This document shows positions 57,803 to 64,000 of a DNA stretch of 64,000 nucleotides, piece by piece. The notes beneath the pieces are model-generated. The model ran no database searches. It worked only from the letters and a program-made list of their open reading frames with translations, and was not told the DNA's origin. Position 1 is the stretch's first letter; every line of letters begins with the position of its first letter. Made by a program: the position numbers and the translations under genes. This DNA is from Orobanche coerulescens (Eukaryota > Streptophyta > Magnoliopsida > Lamiales > Orobanchaceae): the NCBI GenBank assembly GCA_033398695.1, contig JAWKAU010000039.1, positions 62,001-126,000 on the forward strand, read 5' to 3'.

Positions 57803-59502
57803 ATGGAAAGGGCTGGCAGAGGACGTGGAGGACGAGGCCGTGGAGCGGGCGAATCGAGAACTCGTGTGAATACACGCGCGAACGCGAGGAATAATGCTAA
57901 TTCATCGGCGGCGAGCGCCACTCATTCACCTGGGACGCGATCATTCACTATCGGGAGTCGTGCAGGACACGGCTCGGTCGAGAGGGTGTCGGGTTGACCA
58001 CTCGCATTTATGCAGGGCATGATGGCCCAAATGACCGAGATGGCTCATTGATGGAGACGGTGCATAACTCCGTCAATCAAAATCAGCGAGCTCCTCGCCG
58101 CCACCTCGAGAGGCAAGAGAGGGGTGTAAGCAATATCATTAGCGATATCTCTCGGCGACCACCTACCTTTGAGGGCTCATCGGCGGCGGATATTGTTCAT
58201 TGGCTTGAGCATTTTGAGAAATTATTTGCTATGGTGGATTGCCACGAAGGGCATAAAGTTTCGATTGCGGCTTACTATCTCGGTAAGAGCGCTCATTCAT
58301 GGTGGTTATCGTTGAAGCCCACAGACGGATCATGTACTTGGGATCAGTTCAAGACTCTCATGATGGAGAGGTACTATCCGGCCCCACTCAGGGAGGCCAA
58401 GTTGTCGGAATTACTCACTCCCGACCTTTCGGCGGATGATGATGTTCTTGCCATCGCCGAAAAATTTCAGGAACTTCTTCCGTTCGCCTCATCTATCATT
58501 CACTCAGAAGCGGACAAGATCAAGTATTTCAGCAAGAGGCTGAAACCTCGTATGCGGCTACAGTTGCTTAATCATAATTGTGCCACTCTGGCCGAGTTCA
58601 TTGAGAAAGCTCTCACTTACGAGCTTACGGCTAAGGAAATTGCTAAGCAACAACCCTCATCCGCTAGCAAGAAGTCCAAGAACCGTAATCAGTCTGACGG
58701 GAGTCAGGCCACTTTCAAGAAACCACGTGCGGGCTCTACTTTTTCTGAGCGACCTCCCACGGCATCTAAACCCGCGGAATCTCAGTCGCGAGCGGCCAGT
58801 TCGGCCATCACCTGTTTCAACTGTGAGGAACAGGGCCATTTCAGCACCAAATGTCCGAAGCAGTCTGTCACGTGCCACAACTGTGGGATTGCTGGGCATA
58901 GGGCCCGTTTTTGCCGTAGGGACTCTAAACCCACTCCGGCGTCATCTCAAGCCCCAGGTCATTCAGTGGTGCAGAATCAGGCCACTCAGTCAGCGTCGTT
59001 CAAGACGACAGGAGCTAAAGGCGGAGCCAAGAGCTATCAGACGGGATCGTCCGGTTCGGGGGCCTCCAAGCCCCGAATTTATGAGATGAAGAAGACCGAC
59101 GATCCGGAGGCCCGGATGATCTCAGGTACACTCGATATTCTATCTCAACCTGTGTGTACCCTTTTTGATACTGGTGCATCGCATTCATTCATTTCCGAGT
59201 CATGTTTGAGTAGACTACGTCTGGGTAGTGCTACTAGTTGTGAGCCTTATGTCATTGGCCTACCTGATGGTAGACGAATTGTCGGAAGTCATGAGATTCA
59301 GAATTGTCCGATTCAGCTTCATGGTCGTGTATGGCCAGCTGACCTAATCGTAGTAGATTTGCCGAGGGACGACGTCATCTTGGGTATTGATTGGATGGAT
59401 CGTCATGATGCCATCATTAATGTCCGAAAGCGTTTGGTCACTATCATTTCAGACGATGGAGTCGAATGTGTGTTTCAGGGAGGTAATCCCTACTGCTCGT
59501 AA
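57803..59502 (+). pseudogene. gag: Element D gag and protease
   Basis: Start chosen at 57803 (MERAGRGRGGRGRGAG) to match Gag of composite 1; an in-frame ATG at 57785 is an alternative. The frame is lost between about 57990 and 58070 and reopens from 57994 to 59502 (502 codons). That frame has the gag core (PPTFEGSS, AAYYLGKSAHSWWLSLKP, LMMERYYPAPLREAKLSELL), two CCHC knuckles (CFNCEEQGHFSTKC, CHNCGIAGHRARFC) and then the aspartic protease, LFDTGASHSFIS (DTG near 59170) with the second motif DVILGIDWMDRHDAIIN. Gag packages the RNA and the protease matures the polyprotein. The TAA at 59500-59502 comes in a region where homologous elements read on into RT, so it likely marks a frame break. Confidence 0.88.
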
Positions 59503-60160
59503 AGTCATTAATTTGATGAAAGCGGTAAGATTACTCAATCGGGGATGTGTCGGTTATTGGTGCTATATGACCAAAACAGAAATCATCGATAATGTTGATA
59601 GACATTAGGTAGTGAAGGAATATGCGATGTTTTCAGACGAGTTACGGTTTGCCTCCACAGAGGGATGTGGAATTCACGATTGAGTTGGAGCACGGTACGT
59701 CCCGATATCGAAGGCACCATACGGATGGCCCCGACCGAAATGCGGAATTAAAGAACCAACTTGAGGAATTGTTCGAGAAGGGTTATATTCGAGAGTGCGT
59801 CCCGTGGGGAGCACCGGTGTTATTTGTCAAGAAGAAGGATGGTTCGTTCCGCTTGTGTATTGATTAGGGAATTGAACCGGTGACGATCAAGAACAAGTAT
59901 CCCTTACCCGTATTGATGATCTCTTAGATCAACTTGGGAGCTTCGTATTTTCCAAGATCGACTTAAGGTCCGGATATCATCGATTGCGGATCCGAGAGTC
60001 GGACATCGCGAGGACGGCGTTTCGAACACGCTATGGTCATTATGAGTTTGTGGTTATGCCGTTCGGATTGACTAATGCACCTGCGGTATTCATGGAGTTA
60101 ATGAATCGAGTTTTCATCGACTTTTTGGATTAGTTTGTTGTTGTCTTCATCGATGACATT
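59503..60160 (+). pseudogene. pol: Element D reverse transcriptase, N-terminal and catalytic part
   Basis: RT spread over three frames. Frame 59387-59608 covers the protease-RT linker (RLLNRGCVGYWCYMTKTEI). Frame 59622-59867 has [36 protein letters not shown] and [20 protein letters not shown], conserved RT blocks. The frame then shifts, and [33 protein letters not shown] and the catalytic FIDD (60146-60157) follow, with an in-frame TAG at 60131-60133. Several breaks fall at CCG or CAG sites. The catalytic aspartates are present. Confidence 0.87.
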
Positions 60161-61930
60161 TTGATTTATTCTCGTGACCGGGAGGAACACGAGTTTCACC
60201 TTCATCAAGTGCTCGACGTGTTGAGACGAGAACAACTTTATGGGAAGTTCTCCAAATGTGAGTTCTGGATGTCCGAAGTGACTTTTCTCGGACATGTAAT
60301 TTCATCAGACGGAGTTCGTGTCGACCCTCAGAAGACGGAGGCTATTCGAGATTGGCTACCTCCGAAGAACGTTAAGGAAATCCGAAGTTTCCTCGGATTA
60401 GCGGGTTATTATCGGCGATTTGTAGAGGGATTTTCTAGAATCGCTCAACCCTTAACGAACCTTTTGCGGAAGGATAAGAAATACACGTGGTCCGACGCGT
60501 GTCAACGGAGTTTTGAGGAACTCAAGAGCCGGTTAATGTCAGCACCTGTACTCTCCTTGCCGCAGGGGACGGAAGGATTTGTGGTTTATAGTGATGCATC
60601 CGGACAGGGTCTCGGATGTGTACTCATGCAGAACGGGAAGGTTATTGCCTATGCTTCACGGCAATTGAGACCTTACGAGGTTAATTATCCGACCCACGAC
60701 CTGGAGCTAGCAGCCGTGGTGTTCGCTTTGAAAATTTGGCGTCATTATCTTTATGGCGTTACATCGATATTCACCGATCATAAGAGCTTAAAGTATATAT
60801 TTACTCAGAAGGAGTTAAATATGCGTCAGAGACGGTGGTTGGAATTAATCAAAGATTATGATATCGAGATCCTCTACCACCCGAGCAAGGCGAACGTTGT
60901 TGCCGACGCCTTGAGTCGTAAGTCCGTTCAGGAGCATATGCTTGCCCGTTTAACAGTTCAGAAGGAGCTTCAGCAGGAATTCCTTAGAACCGAGATCGAG
61001 GTCTGGCTTCAGCGAGTTCAGGGGCAGCTTTGTATGTTAGAGATTTCATCGTCACTCGAGGAGGAAATCCGAGAGAATCAGGGTTCGGACCCATCATTGT
61101 TGCGCATCCGAGAGGATGTGGCTCGGGGGAAAGCCCCTGGATTTGTGGTCCAAGAGGATGGACTTTTTAGGTTTAAGAATCGGTTGTGCGTACCGGCGAA
61201 TGACGAGTTGAAAAACTCGATTTTGACAGAAGCTCATGCTACCCCTTATTTTGTTCATCCGGGGTCTAGTAAGATGTACAAGGACTTGAAACAAAATTAC
61301 TGGTGGAGTGATATGAAGCGAGAAGTCGCAGAATTTGTTTCGAGATGCTTAACCTGTCAACAAGTTAAGATTGAACATCAGCGACCGGCGGGTATGCTGA
61401 AACCTCTTCCTATTTCCGAGTGGAAGTGGGAAGACATTTCTATGGATTTCATCACGAGTTTGCCGACGAGTCGTCGTGGCATGAACACGATCTGGGTGAT
61501 CGTGGACCGCTTAACCAAATCAGCTCATTTCCTTGAGATCAAGGATACGTGGGGTCCCGAGAGACTTGCCCAGTTGTTCATTAAAGAGATAGTCAGACTT
61601 CACGGTACTCATAAAAGTATCGTTTCCGATCGTGACGGACGGTTTGTGTCGCATTTTTGGAAATCAGTTCATCGTGCTATGGGAACTCAGCTTAACCTCA
61701 GTACTGCTTTTCATCCTCAGTCCGACGGACAATCAGAGAGGACCATTCAGACATTAGAGGACATGTTGAGGGCATGCGTCCTCGATTGGAAAGACGATTG
61801 GGAAGCCCAACTACCATTGATCGAGTTCACGTATAATAATAGTTGGCATGCTTCGATCAAGATGGCACCTTACGAGGCCTTGTATGGTCGTCGTTGTCGA
61901 TCTCCGTTGTGTTGGGACGACTTATCATAA
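60161..61930 (+). pseudogene. pol: Element D RT C-terminus, RNase H and integrase
   Basis: A single open frame of 589 codons continuing RT in frame; there is no real start here. Residues about 1-120 are the RT thumb/connection ([14 protein letters not shown]), 141-260 RNase H ([12 protein letters not shown] with the catalytic [39 protein letters not shown]). Near 357-395 lies the integrase HHCC zinc finger (CLTCQQVK), and near 429-526 the DD35E core: D429 in MDFITSLP, D490 in SDRDGRF, E526 in GQSERTIQ, so all three catalytic residues are present. The frame ends at TAA 61928-61930 after [12 protein letters not shown], and the next codons carry on in the same frame, so this is one in-frame stop. 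Confidence 0.92.
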
Positions 61931-62485
61931 TCAATCGGCACCGAGCCCGATATGCTTATAGCCGCCCGTGAGAAGGTATCTTTGATCAGAAGTCGTTTGT
62001 TGACCGCTCAGAGTCGACAGAAATCATATGCAGATAACCGTCGTCGACCATTAGAGTTCGAGGCTGGTGACCATGTGTTGGTCAAGGTATCCCCGAGTCG
62101 TGGTATCTTCCGTTTTGGGAAGAGGGGAAAGTTGAGTCCGAGATTCATTGGACCGTTTGAGATTTTGGATCGAGTGGGCGAGTTAGCTTATCGATTGGCT
62201 TTACCTCCGGCGTTGAGCCGAATTCATAATGTGTTTCATGTCTCTCAGTTGCGGAAGTATGTTGCCGACCCGAGTCACATACTTCAGTTCGATGAAATCG
62301 AGATCGCGGACGATCATTCATATGAGGAGCGTCCTATACGAGTTTTAGAGCGGTGAATCAAGCAGTTGAGGAATAAGACGATTCCTTTGGTTAAAATTCA
62401 GTGGTCTAGACACGGAGTCGAAGAGGCTACTTGGGAAACCGAGGATAGTATGCGGGAGAGTTATCCCGAATTGTTTGACCCTTAG
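61931..62485 (+). pseudogene. pol: Element D integrase C-terminus and chromodomain-like end
   Basis: Same frame as the preceding part. It holds the GPF/Y-type module of chromoviral integrases (FRFGKRGKLSPRFIGPFEIL, LPPALSRIHNVFHVSQLRKY), then an in-frame TGA at 62354-62356, then the terminal segment IPLVKIQWSRHGVEEATWE ending PELFDP and TAG at 62483-62485. The final part matches the divergent chromodomain of Tekay/Del elements, thought to steer integration to heterochromatin through histone marks; that function is known of the lineage, not shown here. Confidence 0.87.
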
Positions 62486-62515
62486 TTTCGGGGACGAAAC
62501 TCTTTTAAGGGGGGG
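62484..62515 (+). other. Element D hairpin and polypurine tract
   Basis: AGTTTCGGGGACGAAACT (62484-62501), overlapping the pol stop codon, then TTTTAAGGGGGGG before the LTR start at 62520. Confidence 0.85.
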
Positions 62516-62519
62516 TGTA

Positions 62520-64000
62520 TGTAATACCCGGTTGTAATTCAGTATTTATCATTCAGTCATTATCACTCAGTAATTTCACTCATTATTGATCATTTGTCAC
62601 TCATATTCAGTCATGGTATTCATCATTCAGAGTAATTGTATCGTGTATCAATCGTCATTCATCACTAATCTGATTGGAGTTTCGTGCCGCGTTTATCATC
62701 ATTGTCATTTTCGTTGCGAGCTGTGCGTGAGGAGTAGCGCACGCTACATACTCCTTTTAGCGTACGCTAATTGGGTATAGGTAGCGCACGCTACCACTCA
62801 GCTTTAGCGCACGCTAAGGTTGTCCTGGCCGCGATCCGGAAAGGTACTTGGGTGCAGGTGAGATTATTTGTAGTGCACGCTACGAGTGGTAAGTAGCACG
62901 CGCTAACGGGTTGTAGTAGCGCACGCTATATGTGTGGAGTAGCGCGCGCTAGGGACGGATCAGGTTGAGTCCAGTGGCTACTGGACTGCACTGGATTAAT
63001 TCACAGCGCACGCTATGTGTTGTTGTTAGCGTATGCAACCGATATATTAGCGCACGCTAAACAATGGTTGTAGCGCACGCTATCGGGTCCGATCGAGGTC
63101 GAGGCAGTTTCTGGACTCCAGTGCTGGGCATCTATATTTCGTTAGCGCACGCTAATAATTGGTCTTAGCGCACGCTAGTAGTATGGCCGTAGCGCACACT
63201 ACAAGAAGGTACGTAGCGCGCGCTACCGTGTTCGGACAGTGGGTACTGGACTACCCAAATTACTCGTTAGCGCATGCTACGCACAAGGGCTAGCGCACGC
63301 TAACCTGGACTGACTATAAATTGGACAGTTTAGTCAGAGTTCGTCATTTATTCATCTCATTTCATTCCTTCGGTAATTTTGGGCGATTTCGAGCGATTCG
63401 GAGAGGATTCTTCGAGGTGTATTCATCAATCATCATCTTCAAGCTCATCTTTCGGGTTAATCATCATTTCATCATCTTCATCACATCGAATCAAAGGTAT
63501 TAATCTCTTGGATCTAGAATTTCGGATTTTTGGGTTTTTCCTTCCGATTTCTTCGTGTAAGCTTGGATTATCATTGGAATATGTTAGATATAGATTATCT
63601 ACCTTGGATAAGTATATTCTTATGGATTTAATGGTTATTTTCAGAATTATTTCAAGAACCCTTGGGGTTGACTTCAGTTATTTTGGGGATTTCCGATTGT
63701 CGTTATTATAAACTTGAATTGTGGATTTCCATGAGATTATTGATGTCATTAATAATGTTGTGCTGGTTTGAATCAATCATTTTGGAGTTGGTTCGATAAT
63801 TTGGGTTTGGTTTTAACCAACGGGTATCTCAACGTTTTCGTTAGAGTACATCTACGAGTTCGGATATTGTTGTATCGACGTTTGGGTCGGTTATGATCGT
63901 ATTTGATTCGTGTATTGATCGGTTGTTGGTAATTGTTGTTGTTCAAGGTTGTTCGAGCGACCGAATTTTCAATAGGACGTTGTTCGTGGAAGGACATTGT
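62520..64000 (+). repeat. Element D 3' LTR (truncated by window end)
   Basis: TGTAATACCCGG onward, matching 54943-56420 of the 5' LTR with scattered differences, many at CAG, CTG and CCG sites within the palindrome array. The right end and duplication lie outside the window. Confidence 0.92.
62734..63302. repeat. TAGCGCACGCTA quasi-palindrome array, D 3' LTR
   Basis: Same array as 55157-55711. Some spacers contain extra CAG/CTG-bearing bases absent from the 5' copy (for example 62820-62870 and 62955-63005). Confidence 0.9.

Larger units (their letters stand above)
54943..64000 (+). mobile_element. Element D: Tekay/Del-like chromovirus (Ty3/gypsy), right end outside window
   Basis: Plus-strand element: 5' LTR 54943-57310, primer site, gag-pol 57803-62485, hairpin and polypurine tract, 3' LTR from 62520. 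Domain order gag, protease, RT, RNase H, integrase and chromodomain-like end defines a Ty3/gypsy chromovirus; the C-terminal motif VEEATWETEDSMRESYPELF fits the Tekay/Del lineage. The frame is broken in several places. Confidence 0.92.

Noticed and set aside
1..64000. Host genes, tRNA, rRNA or organellar insertions
   Set aside because: No frame outside retroelement gag/pol shows a recognisable domain, and no tRNA or rRNA signatures were seen apart from tRNA-complementary primer sites.

Overview
The window is repeat-rich plant nuclear DNA, best read as pericentromeric or other heterochromatin of an angiosperm. The evidence is plant LTR retrotransposons of the Ty3/gypsy (chromovirus and Tat/Athila-like) and Ty1/copia superfamilies, primer-binding sites complementary to initiator tRNA-Met, and multi-level nesting. 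I see no host protein gene, rRNA, tRNA or CRISPR array. The species cannot be told from the sequence. All coding capacity is retroelement gag or pol, mostly broken.

Layout. 1-5431: left-truncated minus-strand element E1 with a degenerate gag and a 2.6 kb LTR. 5432-7013: unassigned non-coding DNA, possibly a copia-type LTR. 7014-8223, resuming at 53690-53992: a minus-strand Tat/Athila-like LTR, the oldest host layer, with its internal sequence running on to 54942. Into this LTR went parent element A (8224-53684, plus strand, duplication CGGTC): 2.8 kb LTRs and a non-coding interior of about 2.9 kb (LARD-like). Two further insertions sit inside A. Composite 1 (11043-33989, minus, duplication GTCGG) lies 22 bp after A's primer-binding site; it is LTR-int-LTR-int-LTR with gag-only interiors (TR-GAG type), and its right LTR is split by copia element E (26438-33625, duplication TACGC). 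Composite 2 (38666-52710, plus, duplication CAGGT) lies in the tandem repeats of A's 3' LTR; it is again LTR-int-LTR-int-LTR, with non-coding interiors. 54943 to the window end: element D, a nearly complete Tekay/Del-like chromovirus with gag, protease, RT, RNase H, integrase and a chromodomain-like end.

How the parts relate. D and composite 1 share LTR termini, the TAGCGYRCGCTA promoter repeats and homologous Gag, so D is a plausible autonomous partner for the gag-only elements. A, E1 and composite 2 share U5 ends, the primer type and a pre-polypurine hairpin with D, so they look like non-autonomous derivatives of the same broad group.

Main observations: (1) two unrelated tandem double elements, each bounded by one target-site duplication; (2) arrays of different CpG-rich palindromes upstream of the TATA box in several LTR families; (3) differences between near-identical copies concentrate at CAG/CTG/CCG (CHG) sites and recur identically in non-orthologous copies, which looks like a methylation-linked long-read base-calling artefact and may explain several apparent frameshifts; (4) serial relic LTR-start junctions inside the non-coding interiors.
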